A DNA stretch of 64,000 bases from JAGVSZ01 sp019137045 (lineage in GTDB: Bacteria; Pseudomonadota; Gammaproteobacteria; Burkholderiales; SG8-39), in the NCBI GenBank assembly GCA_046347635.1, contig JAXMFT010000006.1, positions 232,572 through 296,571 on the forward strand, in the 5' to 3' direction. Positions 24,620 to 33,900 of this stretch are shown piece by piece. Below the pieces are notes generated by a model. It had not been told where the DNA came from. It ran no database searches and saw only the letters and a list, made by a program, of their open reading frames with translations. How positions within the stretch are numbered: position 1 is the first letter of the stretch; every line of letters begins with the position of its first letter. A program made the translations under genes and the position numbers.

Positions 24620-25278
24620 CCGCCGAGCGCGATGATCGCGGCCATGAGAAGCGCGCCGACGACCGCCATCGCCGCGCCGCCCCGCCACGCGCTGCCGCCC
24701 GCGTACCGGGCGAGGATCCAACCGGCGAGAAAGAGCATGACCAGCGCGACGAGGTTGGAGACGCGCACCGCGAACGCCGTCCGATCGAACAGCATGAACG
24801 GCACCACTACCGGGAATGTGGCGAGCACCACCAGCAGGAAGACTCCGAGCGCGCCCTTGAAGTCGTCCGCGCCGAAGTGTGGACCGGCCGACAGCGCAGA
24901 CCGCTCGGCGAGGCGCCGGCGGATCAGTTCGATGCCGTCGGCGCCGGCGGCCTCCGCGAGACGGGCCGGAAGCGCGTCCGCAACGAGCGCCTGCCCCGCT
25001 ACCGCATCCGCGCCGCCGCGCAGGCGCGCGAGCAGCGTGCGCTTGCGCGTCCGCTCCGTCACCGTCCGCACGAGATACATGACCGCGTCCGCGAGCCCCC
25101 AGGCGAGGTTGCAGCCGAGCGCGGTGATCATCATCGTGCGGATCTCCTCGCGGCCGGCGGTCGCCACGCTGAGCGCGCCGATGAACGTCATCGCCATGAG
25201 GAGACCGAAGATCACCTCCGAGACGCGCTCGATCGGATCGAGCACGCGCGCGGGCTTGTCGGTCTCGCCGTTCGGCAT
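24616..25278 (-). CDS. VIT1/CCC1-family membrane protein
   Basis: Membrane protein of 220 residues with about five helices. The N-terminal DPIERVSEVIFGLLMAMTFIGALSVA matches the conserved start of VIT1/CCC1 iron/manganese transporters (E and MTF residues), followed by a charged cytoplasmic segment (about 75-140) and three C-terminal helices. VIT1-family proteins move Fe2+ or Mn2+; many bacterial short forms are uncharacterised. It neighbours a Ca2+/H+ antiporter upstream (36-base gap) and overlaps the DcaP-like gene. Confidence 0.75.
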   Translation of the reverse strand: MPNGETDKPARVLDPIERVSEVIFGLLMAMTFIGALSVATAGREEIRTMMITALGCNLAWGLADAVMYLVRTVTERTRKRTLLARLRGGADAVAGQALVADALPARLAEAAGADGIELIRRRLAERSALSAGPHFGADDFKGALGVFLLVVLATFPVVVPFMLFDRTAFAVRVSNLVALVMLFLAGWILARYAGGSAWRGGAAMAVVGALLMAAIIALGG

Positions 25279-25314
25279 CGGATCTGCGCGCGCTGCGACC
25301 GGCCCCGGACCCGC

Positions 25315-26390
<1,076 letters not shown>

Positions 26391-26394
<4 letters not shown>

Positions 26395-27833
26395 TGCCGC
26401 GCCTCGCCGGCGGCCGCCGCGCGCGGCGCGGCCGCCGCCGGCGGCTCGACCGGCCGCTCTTCGAAGCTGCCGCCGAGGGCGAGGTGCAGGTTGACCCGCT
26501 GCACCAGCCGCTCGCTGCGCACCCGGATGAGCGACACCTGCGCCGCGTAGAGCGCGAGGCTCTGCTGCAGCACGCCGCGCAGGTCGCCGGAGCCGACGCG
26601 GTAGCGAATGTGCGCGAGCTCGAGCGCGCGCCCGTTGTCCGCGACCGCCTGCCGCAGGATCGCCTCGCGCTCGTCGAGCGCGAAGCCCGCCGACAGCGCG
26701 TTCTCCACCTCGGCGAACGCGCGCGCGCCGATGCGCCCGTACTCCGCGACCGCCTGCCTCTGCTCGGCCGTGCGCACCTCGACCTGGCCCTGCAGCTGGC
26801 CGCCGAGGAAGAGCGGCGCGAGCAGCGATGCGCCCGCGCTCCAGACCGGGTTGCTCTGCTCCTTGAGGACGAAGAGGTCGCTCGAGACGCTCGTCACCGC
26901 GGCGGTGAGCGAGATGCGCGGCAGCCGCGCCGCTTTCGCCTCCTCGATGCGGTAGAACGCTGCGGCGACGCGCCGCTCGGCGGCGGCGACGTCGGGACGG
27001 CGCTCCAGCAACTCGGAGGGCATGCCGACCGGGACCGGGGCGGGCGGCGGCGCGAGCTCGGGCCGCACCGCGACCACCGCCGCGGGATAGCGGCCCGCCA
27101 GGGTTTCGAGCGAGCGCAGCGCCTGCTGGTAGGCGTTCTCGAGGTTCGCCGCGGCGTCGCGGAGGGTCTGCAGGTTCGCCTGCGCGAGTCGCACGTCGTA
27201 CTCGTCGCCGACGCCGACGCGCAGGCGATCCTGGGCGAGACCCGCGAGCCCCCCCGATGCGCGCACCGCTTCATCGGCGAGCGCCTTCTGCATGCGCGCT
27301 TCGGTGGCCAGGAACCAGCCCTTGGCCACCTGCGCGGCGAGCGACTGGCGCGCGTACTCCCAGTCGAGCGCCGTCGAGACGTACTGCGCTTCCGCCGCCG
27401 CGGCCCCCGACCGCACGCGTCCCCACAGGTCGAGCTCCCAGTTGACGAACACCCCGACGCCCTGCAGGCCGGTCGAGTCGCCGCTCATCTTCCCGCCGCC
27501 GCGGGCGAGCAGGTTCACCTGCGGATAGAGGAGCGCGCCGGCGACCTTCTGGTAGGCCGCGGCCTGCTCGACCCGAGCGGCCGCGATGCGCAGGTCGGGA
27601 TTGAAGGCGAGCGCCTCGCGCACGAGCTGGTCGAGCTGCGGATCGCTGAAGGTCGCGAGCCAGCGGTCGGCGACCGCGCCGGGCGCGCCGCCGGCCGCGG
27701 TCCACTTCTGCGGCACCTGGCGGTTCTCCGCCGCCTCCTGCGCGAGCGCGTCGCGGTCGGGCGGCGGCTTCAGCGCGCACCCCGCGAGCGCCGCTGCGAC
27801 CGTCGCCGCGAGGATCGTGCAAAGCGCGCGCAT
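26391..27833 (-). CDS. NodT-family outer-membrane efflux lipoprotein
   Basis: Outer-membrane channel (TolC/OprM-like) of 480 residues. Lipoprotein signal LAATVAAALAGC, then the two OEP repeats with RIAAARVEQAAAYQKVAGALLYPQV, VNWELDLWGRVRSGAAAAEAQY, GMPSELLERRPDVAAAERRVAAAFYRIEEAKAARLPRISLTA and the C-terminal coiled part. It would pair with the HlyD-like protein encoded immediately before it (overlap ATGA at 27833). No inner-membrane pump of the MFS, ABC or RND type is adjacent, which is unusual for a tripartite exporter. Confidence 0.94.
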
Positions 27834-29056
27834 CAATGCAGCTTGAGGATCAGGTAGTTCAGGTACGACCCGACGCGCAGGATCACCTTGCGGATGATGT
27901 GCACCGCGTGCAGGTGCTCGGTGTAGATCGCCGCGTCGCCCGCCGCGCCGGCGGCGAGGAAGAGCGCCCGGTCGCGCTCGGCGATGTCGAACTTGACGCC
28001 GTACCGCCCGGGCGGCATCGCCATCATGCCGGTCATCGGGATGGTGCCGCTCGCCGGCAGCTGTCCGAGGCCCTGCGCCCAGATGACCGAGTCGACCTTG
28101 CCCTTGATGATCCGGCCCGGGATGGTCTTGAGCGCGAACTCGGCCTCGTTTCCGGGCGCGACCTGGTGCAGCTCGTTCTGGTTGAACATCGCGACGACCT
28201 GGCCCTCGGCCTCGACCAGCGTCATCACCGCGTTCAGCGGGATGCCCGCGACGAACGCGCCCGGCCGCAGCTGCAGGTTGATCACGTAGCAGTCGCACGG
28301 CGAGCGGGTGGTCGTCTCGCCGAGCAGCCAGCGCGCGTTCTCGAGCTGCGCACGGATCTGCGCGACCTGCGCATACTCGCCGTTCACCTTCGCGCCGAGC
28401 TTCTGCTGCACCTGCTGCTCGCCCGCAACGGCCTGCACGAGCGAGGCTCGCGCCTGCGCCTCCACGCTGCGGGCCGCCGCCAGCTGGCCCTCCTGCTCCC
28501 GCACGTCCGCCTCGGCGCGCTCGAGGTCGAAGCGGTTGCCGGCGCCGGTCGCCGCGAGCTCGCGGTACTGCTCCACGCGCTTGCGCGACAGCGCCAGCCG
28601 CGCGCCGATCGCGCCGGTGTTGCTCTCCGCCTGCGCGATCGCGCTGCGCGCCTCCACCACCTTGCCCTTGGCGCCCTTCAGCGACTCCTCCAGCTCGCGC
28701 TGCGAGCCCTGCGCGTTGGCGAGCTGCGCCTCGAGCGTATTCACGTCGAGCTGGTAGGGCGTCGGGTCGATCCGGAACAGGACCTCGCCCTTCCTCACCA
28801 GCACGTTCCCTTCCACGACCGGGACCTCGAGCACGCGCCCCTTGACCTGGGAGACGATCGGGATCGTGTACTTGTAGACGCGCACGTCGGACGACGACGG
28901 CGCGAAGATGTTCAGCAGGAGGATGAGCGCGGCGAGCCCGACCACCGGGATGATCACCACGATGACCTGGGTCGCGGTGTTCCACGGCAGCCACTTCAGC
29001 TTGATGAAGATCAGCCAGACGAAGAACGAGTAGATGCCGAGGAGGAGCAGCTCCAT
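27833..29056 (-). CDS. HlyD/EmrA-family membrane fusion protein (YiaV-like)
   Basis: Membrane fusion protein of 407 residues. Two N-terminal hydrophobic segments (about 5-22 and 30-50) precede VSQVKGRVLEVPVVEGNVLVRKGEVLFRIDPTPYQLDVNTLEAQLANAQ, a long coiled coil, and the second lipoyl half TTTRSPCDCYVINLQLRPGAFVAG. The two-helix start and the DUF3302 gene directly upstream match the Escherichia coli yiaW-yiaV pair, whose function is poorly known. TAATG links it to DUF3302 (one-base overlap). Confidence 0.92.
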   Translation of the reverse strand: MELLLLGIYSFFVWLIFIKLKWLPWNTATQVIVVIIPVVGLAALILLLNIFAPSSSDVRVYKYTIPIVSQVKGRVLEVPVVEGNVLVRKGEVLFRIDPTPYQLDVNTLEAQLANAQGSQRELEESLKGAKGKVVEARSAIAQAESNTGAIGARLALSRKRVEQYRELAATGAGNRFDLERAEADVREQEGQLAAARSVEAQARASLVQAVAGEQQVQQKLGAKVNGEYAQVAQIRAQLENARWLLGETTTRSPCDCYVINLQLRPGAFVAGIPLNAVMTLVEAEGQVVAMFNQNELHQVAPGNEAEFALKTIPGRIIKGKVDSVIWAQGLGQLPASGTIPMTGMMAMPPGRYGVKFDIAERDRALFLAAGAAGDAAIYTEHLHAVHIIRKVILRVGSYLNYLILKLH

Positions 29057-29646
29057 TACGCCTGTCCTTCCCCGGCCGCGGCCGGTGCCCGCTCGCGCGC
29101 ATCGGCGAGCGGCAAGCGCGCGAGCTCATCCTTCAGGGCCCTGAGCTTCGGCGGCAGCGCGCCCCGCGCCTCCATCGCCTCGAGGTCCTCGCGCAGATGA
29201 ACGATCTCCTCGCGCAGGAGCGTGCCGGCGCGATGCTTATCGGCCATCTCGTGGAAATAGTCCTCGTGCTTGTCGGTGCCGTAGGCGGCCCGATGCGCCA
29301 CCGGCTTCGTGTACGCCCACAGCCAGGCGATCGGCCAGAGGAGGCCGCCGAAGACGAGCGACAGCAGGCAGAGCGTCTGGATCGCGTCGCGCTGCGGGTG
29401 ATGGCGCTTGTGCGCGATCTTCTCCGGCAGCACGTGCACGATCCAGAAGAGCACGATGACCACGCACGGCACGACGAAGATGACGAACAGCGCCAGCCAG
29501 TCGGCCGCCGTGTCGAGCAGGTCGCCGGAAAGGAAGGCGGCGCGCGCGGGGGCCGCGGCGAGCACGGCGAGGCCCCCGCACAGGATGCGCAGCGCGCCGC
29601 GCGCCGCGCGCGCCGGGTCGAGCTCGGCCACCGCATTCCCCCTCAT
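29056..29646 (-). CDS. DUF3302 (YiaW-like) membrane protein
   Basis: Inner-membrane protein of about 196 residues. It has an N-terminal hydrophobic export region (CGGLAVLAAAPARAAF), then the DUF3302 core: LALFVIFVVPCVVIVLFWIVHVLPEKIAHKRHHPQRDAIQTLCLLSLVFGGLLWPIAWLWAY with two helices and a conserved HKRxHPQ loop, then a coiled C-terminus. The start at 29646 is preceded by GGGAG at a suitable distance; the frame also permits 29697. It heads a six- to nine-gene minus-strand series. Function unknown; always found next to YiaV-like fusion proteins. Confidence 0.85.
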   Translation of the reverse strand: MRGNAVAELDPARAARGALRILCGGLAVLAAAPARAAFLSGDLLDTAADWLALFVIFVVPCVVIVLFWIVHVLPEKIAHKRHHPQRDAIQTLCLLSLVFGGLLWPIAWLWAYTKPVAHRAAYGTDKHEDYFHEMADKHRAGTLLREEIVHLREDLEAMEARGALPPKLRALKDELARLPLADARERAPAAAGEGQA

Positions 29647-29702
29647 TCGAATCGGACTCCCGGCATGCTGCCCGCCATGCTGCGGGTCCGCCGGCACGAC
29701 CG

Positions 29703-29750
29703 GAATCCCACCAAAGTAGGATTCTAAGTCCCGGCGCGCCGCGTTAGCGT
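29703..29750 (+). promoter_or_regulatory. Copy D of the ACCAAAGTAGGAT operator-promoter element
   Basis: The perfect arms GAATCC and GGATTC (29703-29724) flank CACCAAAGTA. Exactly 20 bases after GGAT comes GTTAGCGT (29743-29750). The predicted start near 29755 lies 32 bases before the ion-channel ATG. It sits in the divergent gap with DUF3302, but no matching downstream block exists on the minus strand, so it appears to drive only the plus-strand gene. Confidence 0.7.
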
Positions 29751-29786
29751 GCCGCGCACCGGCGAGTGTCCGACCAGGAGGCAGCC

Positions 29787-30116
29787 ATGGATCCCCGCGC
29801 GATGCGCCGGTCGTTTCTGGCCCACTTCTGGGCCGCCCTGCGGGTCGTCTGGCCGATCCTGTCCGCCCTGCTGGTGGTGATGGTCGGCCTCGGCGTGGTG
29901 GTCGGCCGGATCGAGCACTGGCCGCTCCGGGACTCGCTCTACTTCACCTTCGTCTCCGGGCTGACGATCGGCTACGGCGATCTCGTACCCAAGACGCTGC
30001 TCGCGCGCGCGCTCGCGGTCGCGATCGGGATCACCGGCGTCCTGCTGAGCGGCCTCATCGCCGCCGTCGGCGTGCAGGCGCTGCTCGCGGCCGCGCGCGA
30101 GGGAAGCGAGCGGTAG
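29787..30116 (+). CDS. Two-helix potassium-channel-like protein
   Basis: Small inner-membrane protein of 109 residues with helix one (about 19-39), a re-entrant pore loop containing the selectivity filter TIGYGDLVP (about 63-71), and helix two (ARALAVAIGITGVLLSGLIAAVGVQALLAA). This is the minimal KcsA-type Ion_trans_2 topology; four copies would form a pore. No cytoplasmic gating domain is present. AGGAGG is five bases before the ATG at 29787 (GTG at 29766 is an alternative). It is directly downstream of element copy D. Confidence 0.92.
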   Translation: MDPRAMRRSFLAHFWAALRVVWPILSALLVVMVGLGVVVGRIEHWPLRDSLYFTFVSGLTIGYGDLVPKTLLARALAVAIGITGVLLSGLIAAVGVQALLAAAREGSER

Positions 30117-30163
30117 TGGTCGCGCAGTTATACTCCCGCGCCGTTTCTCCCGGACGCTCATCG

Positions 30164-31027
30164 ATGCCCCCGTGCCTTCGCCTCCTTGCACTTGCGTTCG
30201 TCACGGCGATCGCCATCCCGGTCGCGGCCCAGGCGCCGGGCGGGACGCTCGCCAAGATCCGCGATGCGCGCGCGATCACGCTCGGCTACCGCACCGACGC
30301 GCCGCCGTTCTCGTTCGCCGACCGCGACGGCCGGCCGGCCGGCTACACGGTGGACCTCTGCAACCGCGTCGCGGACTCGATCAAGGCGGCCCTGAACCTG
30401 CCCGAGCTGCGCGTGCAGTGGGTCCCGGTCACGCCCGACAACCGCATCGACCTGGTGCGGCAGGGGCGCGTCGACCTCGAATGCGGCACGACGACCGCGA
30501 CGCTCACGCGCCAGGAGCAGGTCGACTTCTCGAACCCAACCTTCGTGGACGGCGGCGGGCTGCTCGTGCGCGTCGATTCGAAGGTGTGGCAGCTCAAGGA
30601 CCTCGCGAGCAGGAAGATCGCCGTCGGACGCAACACGACCGCGGCGCGGCGCCTGCCCGAGGCGCTGAAGGCGCGCGGCGTGAGCGCGCAGATCGTTCAC
30701 GTGGCGAGCGCGGAGGAGGCGATCGCGATGCTCGAGGCCGGCGGCGTCGACGCCTACGCGAACGACCGCATCATCCTGCTCGGCGCGGCGACGCGTGCCC
30801 GCGACCCGGGGCGCCTCGCGATCACCGACGAGGACTACTCGGTCGAGCCTTACGGCCTGATGATGCGGCGGGACGACTCCGCGTTCCGGCTCGCGGTGAA
30901 CCGCGGGCTCGCCGAGACCTATCGCGGCGACGCCATCCGGGAGATCTACGACCGCTGGCTCGCGGCGCTCGGCCGGCCGAGCGTGCTGCTGCAGTCGATC
31001 TACTACGTCAACGCGCTGCCGGAATGA
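30164..31027 (+). CDS. Periplasmic amino-acid-type solute-binding protein (SBP_bac_3)
   Basis: Family 3 periplasmic binding protein of 287 residues. Signal peptide RLLALAFVTAIAIPVAAQAP, then IRDARAITLGYRTDAPPFSFADRDGRPAGYTVDLCNRVADSI and RQGRVDLECGTTTATLTRQEQVDFSNPTFVDGGGLLVR, which hold the ligand Arg and Asp positions typical for polar amino acids. No permease or ATPase gene is adjacent, so it is an orphan or serves a distant importer. TATACT at 30129-30134 is a plausible -10. The ATG at 30164 fits the signal peptide better than the longer frame from 30116. Confidence 0.9.
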   Translation: MPPCLRLLALAFVTAIAIPVAAQAPGGTLAKIRDARAITLGYRTDAPPFSFADRDGRPAGYTVDLCNRVADSIKAALNLPELRVQWVPVTPDNRIDLVRQGRVDLECGTTTATLTRQEQVDFSNPTFVDGGGLLVRVDSKVWQLKDLASRKIAVGRNTTAARRLPEALKARGVSAQIVHVASAEEAIAMLEAGGVDAYANDRIILLGAATRARDPGRLAITDEDYSVEPYGLMMRRDDSAFRLAVNRGLAETYRGDAIREIYDRWLAALGRPSVLLQSIYYVNALPE

Positions 31028-31455
31028 GGGCGCGTCGCTGGATGGCGCTCGCGGCGTTCGGACTCGCCGCGTGCCAGCAGGGCGTCAGCCACTACGACGC
31101 CCGCGAGGGCGCGTACCAGCGCCGCGTCGGCACGGTGGAGCGGATCGACGAGGCGGCCCGGCGCGGCGAAGCCGAGCCGAACGCCGGCGGCGCGCTCGTC
31201 GGCGGCATCGTCGGCGGCGTGGTGGGCCATCAGGTCAGTCCGGAGCCGTTCGCCACCGTCGTCGGCGCGCTCGGCGGCGCAGTCGTGGGAAGCCGGGTCG
31301 GATCGCACCCGTCGTCGTACATGGCCTACACCGTGACGGTGCGCTACGACGACGGGACCCGGGCCCGGATCGAGACGCGCGTGGTGCCGAACTATCGCGT
31401 CGGCAGCCGCGTGCAGGTGCTCGGCGCCACGATCGAGCCGATCGTCGTGCGCTGA
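31024..31455 (+). CDS. Glycine-zipper 2TM lipoprotein (SlyB-like)
   Basis: Outer-membrane lipoprotein of 143 residues. Signal and lipobox MALAAFGLAACQQ, then a glycine zipper GGALVGGIVGGVVGHQVSPEPFATVVGALGGAVVGSRVG and a C-terminal beta domain (YTVTVRYDDGTRARIETR) as in SlyB/Rick_17kDa proteins. They associate with lipopolysaccharide and outer-membrane proteins under stress. The start overlaps the stop of the binding-protein gene (ATGA). Confidence 0.88.
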   Translation: MRARRWMALAAFGLAACQQGVSHYDAREGAYQRRVGTVERIDEAARRGEAEPNAGGALVGGIVGGVVGHQVSPEPFATVVGALGGAVVGSRVGSHPSSYMAYTVTVRYDDGTRARIETRVVPNYRVGSRVQVLGATIEPIVVR

Positions 31456-31476
31456 CGCGGCCGGACGGCCGCGCAC

Positions 31477-32106
31477 CTACTTCTTCGGCACGGCGGGCTT
31501 CGCGGCGGGCTTCGGCGCCGGCTCGACGCTCAGCGCGAGCGCCTCGGTGTAGGTGGCCTCGACCTGGTCGCCCTTCTTCACCACCTTGAAGTGATCGGGG
31601 TTGCGCACGTCGAGCGTCACGACGTTGCCGCGCGGGCCGCGAAGCGTGATCGTCTTCTTCTTCGGATCGACGCCGATCACGTCGGCGATCACGGTCACCT
31701 GCCGCGCCGCGACGCCGGCCGGGCGCTCGCCCGGCTTCGCCCGCGCCGCGTCCTCGATCTCGGATTTCTGCCGGATGCCGGTGCTGGTCTTGCGCAGCTC
31801 GAGCGTGAGCGCCTGGACGAAGCGCGCGACGACGAAGTCGCCGAGCTTGATCTGGTCGAAGTTCTTCACCTCGTCGCCGGCGACGACGTCGAGGACGTTG
31901 CCCTTCGGCCCTTTCAGCGTGACCGTCCGGGTGGCCTTGTCGATGCCCACGACCTGGGCGGACATCTTCGCGGCTTCGACGATCGACGCCTTGCCCGGTT
32001 CGCTCGTGACGACGGCGCCGGCGGCGGCGCCGGACTGCTGCGCGGCCGCGGCCGTGGCGAATGCGGCGGCAAACAGGGCGAGCGCGACCGTGGATTGGAT
32101 CCTCAT
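31477..32106 (-). CDS. Exported protein with two internal beta-domain repeats
   Basis: Exported protein of 209 residues with a signal peptide (ALFAAAFATAAAAQ). Residues about 51-104 (QVVGIDKATRTVTLKGPKGN) and 142-194 (DVIGVDPKKKTITLRGPRGN) are two copies of a small beta-rich unit of the pattern V-x-G-V/I-D-xxxx-T/V-T-L-+-GP-x-GN, resembling DUF5666-like OB-type modules. The C-terminus is Lys/Pro/Ala-rich. It is probably transcribed alone. Function unknown. Confidence 0.75.
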   Translation of the reverse strand: MRIQSTVALALFAAAFATAAAAQQSGAAAGAVVTSEPGKASIVEAAKMSAQVVGIDKATRTVTLKGPKGNVLDVVAGDEVKNFDQIKLGDFVVARFVQALTLELRKTSTGIRQKSEIEDAARAKPGERPAGVAARQVTVIADVIGVDPKKKTITLRGPRGNVVTLDVRNPDHFKVVKKGDQVEATYTEALALSVEPAPKPAAKPAVPKK

Positions 32107-32132
32107 CGAAAACTCCTTGGTGTGAAAAGTCG

Positions 32133-32172
32133 AAAAAAGAGATCGGCCGCCGCGCGCGAGCGCCGCGGCGGC
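32133..32172 (-). terminator. Rho-independent terminator after the glycine-zipper lipoprotein gene
   Basis: Read on the minus strand, the nine-base stem GCCGCCGCG/CGCGGCGGC (32146-32154 with 32164-32172) is followed within about eight bases by TTTTTT (32133-32138). It lies 21 bases after the stop of the gene at 32194-32475. Confidence 0.8.
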
Positions 32173-32193
32173 GGGGTCGCGGGCCGGGCGCCG

Positions 32194-32475
32194 CTACTTC
32201 TGCTGCGACTGCTGCCTGCCGGCCTGGACGCCGCGCTCGTAGGCCTGCTGCTGCTGCTGCTTCTGGTGGTCGACCAGCAGGCCGCCGACGAGCCCCACGC
32301 CGGCACCGATCAACGCGCCCGCACCGGCGTCGCCGGCGATCGCGCCGATGATTGCGCCGGCGCCGGCGCCGATCCCGGTGCCGGTCATCGCGCGCTGCTG
32401 CTGGTCGGTCATGCCGGCACAGCCCGAGAGCAGAACGGCGCCGCCCAGGGCGCCGATGGTCAGGATCCGTTTCAT
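32194..32475 (-). CDS. Small glycine-zipper lipoprotein (YMGG/OmpA-gly type)
   Basis: A 93-residue lipoprotein: signal and lipobox ILTIGALGGAVLLSGC (Cys about 19), then a glycine zipper GTGIGAGAGAIIGAIAGDAGAGALIGAGVGLVGGLLVD that can insert into a membrane, and a Gln-rich tail (QKQQQQQAYERGVQAGRQQSQQK). Such proteins are common in betaproteobacteria and are envelope-stress associated. The gene is followed by a strong terminator. Confidence 0.85.
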   Translation of the reverse strand: MKRILTIGALGGAVLLSGCAGMTDQQQRAMTGTGIGAGAGAIIGAIAGDAGAGALIGAGVGLVGGLLVDHQKQQQQQAYERGVQAGRQQSQQK

Positions 32476-32504
32476 GTCAGCTTCCTTTCCGGATGGGTCG
32501 TGCA

Positions 32505-32888
32505 TCACTTCTTGCATGGGTAGGCGGCGGCCGCCCAGCGGATGATTCCTTCGATCGGCGCCTCCGCGCCGAACTGCGGGTTCCTGCGGTGGTAGTCCAC
32601 CACCATGGCGATCACCTGTTCGCGCGTGTGCTTCAACCCCTCCGGCGGACAGTAGAGGATGCCCCGGAACGGTCGCCCCAGGATCTCCGAGGAGTGATTG
32701 ACGCCGACGTAATAGCCGTGGCAGAAGTGGATCGCCGCATTCGCGTTCGGGTCGTCGCGGCTCACGCCGCACAGCGCGACGAAGTCGCGCATCGTGTGAA
32801 AGGTGAAGTTCTCTTTCGTCACCTCGGCGCGCGCGGCACCCGCGACGAGCAGCAGCGCGGCCGCGCCGGCAAGCAGTCTGGATTTCAT
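32505..32888 (-). CDS. Rap1a/Tai-like small secreted protein
   Basis: A 127-residue exported protein (signal LAGAAALLLVAGAARA). The Cys pattern C-x14-C...C...C with AIHFCHGYYVGVNHSS, ILYCPPEGLKHTREQVIAMVVDYHRRNPQF and a last C near the end matches the Rap1a/Tai fold, known as immunity proteins against type VI amidase effectors in Serratia but also found as orphans. No Tae-like effector or secretion gene is nearby, so a housekeeping envelope role is as likely. Confidence 0.72.
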   Translation of the reverse strand: MKSRLLAGAAALLLVAGAARAEVTKENFTFHTMRDFVALCGVSRDDPNANAAIHFCHGYYVGVNHSSEILGRPFRGILYCPPEGLKHTREQVIAMVVDYHRRNPQFGAEAPIEGIIRWAAAAYPCKK

Positions 32889-32951
32889 TAGTGAACTCTC
32901 TTGGAGGGTGTGCGCTCGAATCGAAGCGCGGCGGGATTCTACCCCGTTCGT

Positions 32952-33890
32952 TCACTCGGGCGGTAGGACCGCGCCCTTGCGCTCCACGATGAGGCCATAG
33001 GCCTGCGGCTCGCGGTGGCGCGCGAAGTCGAAGACGGTGCGCTTGTACGACTTCGTGAGGTCGAGATCGCAGCGCGCCACCGCGAGCTCGTCGCCGAGCG
33101 TCGTGCACGCCGCCACGATCTCGCCCGACGGCGCCACGATCACCGAGTTGCCGATCTGGTCGACGCCTTCCTCGCACCCGCCCTTCGCGACGCCGACCAC
33201 CCAGGTGCCGTTCTGGTAGGCGCCCGCCTGCATCACGAGCTCGTTGTGGAAGTGCGAGAGCGCATCGTGCTCCGGCGCGGGCGGGTTGTGCACCGGCGTG
33301 TTGTAGCCGACCAGCACCATCTCCACGCCCTGCAGGCCCATCACGCGATAGGTCTCGGGCCAGCGCCGGTCGTTGCAGATGCACATCCCGAGGATCCCGC
33401 CGAACGCGCGGAAGACGGGAAACCCGAGATCGCCGGTCTCGAAGTAGCGCTTCTCGAGGTGCTGGAAGCGCCGCCACGGCTCGTGCTCCGCGTGCCCGGG
33501 CAGGTGCACCTTGCGGTACTTGCCGACGATGCGGCCGCTCTTGTCGACGAGGATCGAAGCGTTGAAGCGTCGCGTGCGGCCGCCTTCCTCCGTCAGCTCG
33601 GCGTAGCCGAGGTAGAAGCCGATTCCCAGCTCGCGCGCGGCGTCGAAGAGGGGCTGCGTTTCGGCCGAAGGCAGCGCGCGCTCGAAGAACGCGTCGATCT
33701 CCTCCTGGCGCTCGAAGTACCAGCGCGGGAAGAACGTGGTCAGCGCGAGCTCGGGATAGACGACGAGGTCGCAGCCGTGCGCTTTCGCCTGGCGCATGAG
33801 CGCGAGCAGGCGGGCCACGACCTGCGTGCGCGTCTCCGCGCGCGCGATCGGCCCGAGCTGCGCCGCGCCGACGGTGACGATGCGGGACAC
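32952..33890 (-). CDS. N-carbamoyl-D-amino-acid hydrolase-like nitrilase-superfamily enzyme
   Basis: Carbon-nitrogen hydrolase of 312 residues that would release CO2 and ammonia from an N-carbamoyl amino acid. The catalytic triad falls at the same numbers as in the Agrobacterium D-carbamoylase: Glu47 (VYPELALTTFFPRWY), Lys127 (GKYRKVHLPGHAEHEP) and Cys172 (GMCICNDRRWPETYR). Length also matches (304-312). The GTG start at 33890 has GGAGG upstream. It is the last gene of the ABC-transporter/ammonia-lyase operon (10-base gap after the upstream carbamoylase). Confidence 0.92.
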   Translation of the reverse strand: MSRIVTVGAAQLGPIARAETRTQVVARLLALMRQAKAHGCDLVVYPELALTTFFPRWYFERQEEIDAFFERALPSAETQPLFDAARELGIGFYLGYAELTEEGGRTRRFNASILVDKSGRIVGKYRKVHLPGHAEHEPWRRFQHLEKRYFETGDLGFPVFRAFGGILGMCICNDRRWPETYRVMGLQGVEMVLVGYNTPVHNPPAPEHDALSHFHNELVMQAGAYQNGTWVVGVAKGGCEEGVDQIGNSVIVAPSGEIVAACTTLGDELAVARCDLDLTKSYKRTVFDFARHREPQAYGLIVERKGAVLPPE

Positions 33891-33900
33891 GAGGAGCCTC

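Noticed and set aside
29646..29724. Copy D of the dispersed element as a bidirectional promoter for DUF3302
   Set aside because: On the minus strand no TTAGCGT-like block occurs 20 bases after GGAT, so only plus-strand use is supported.
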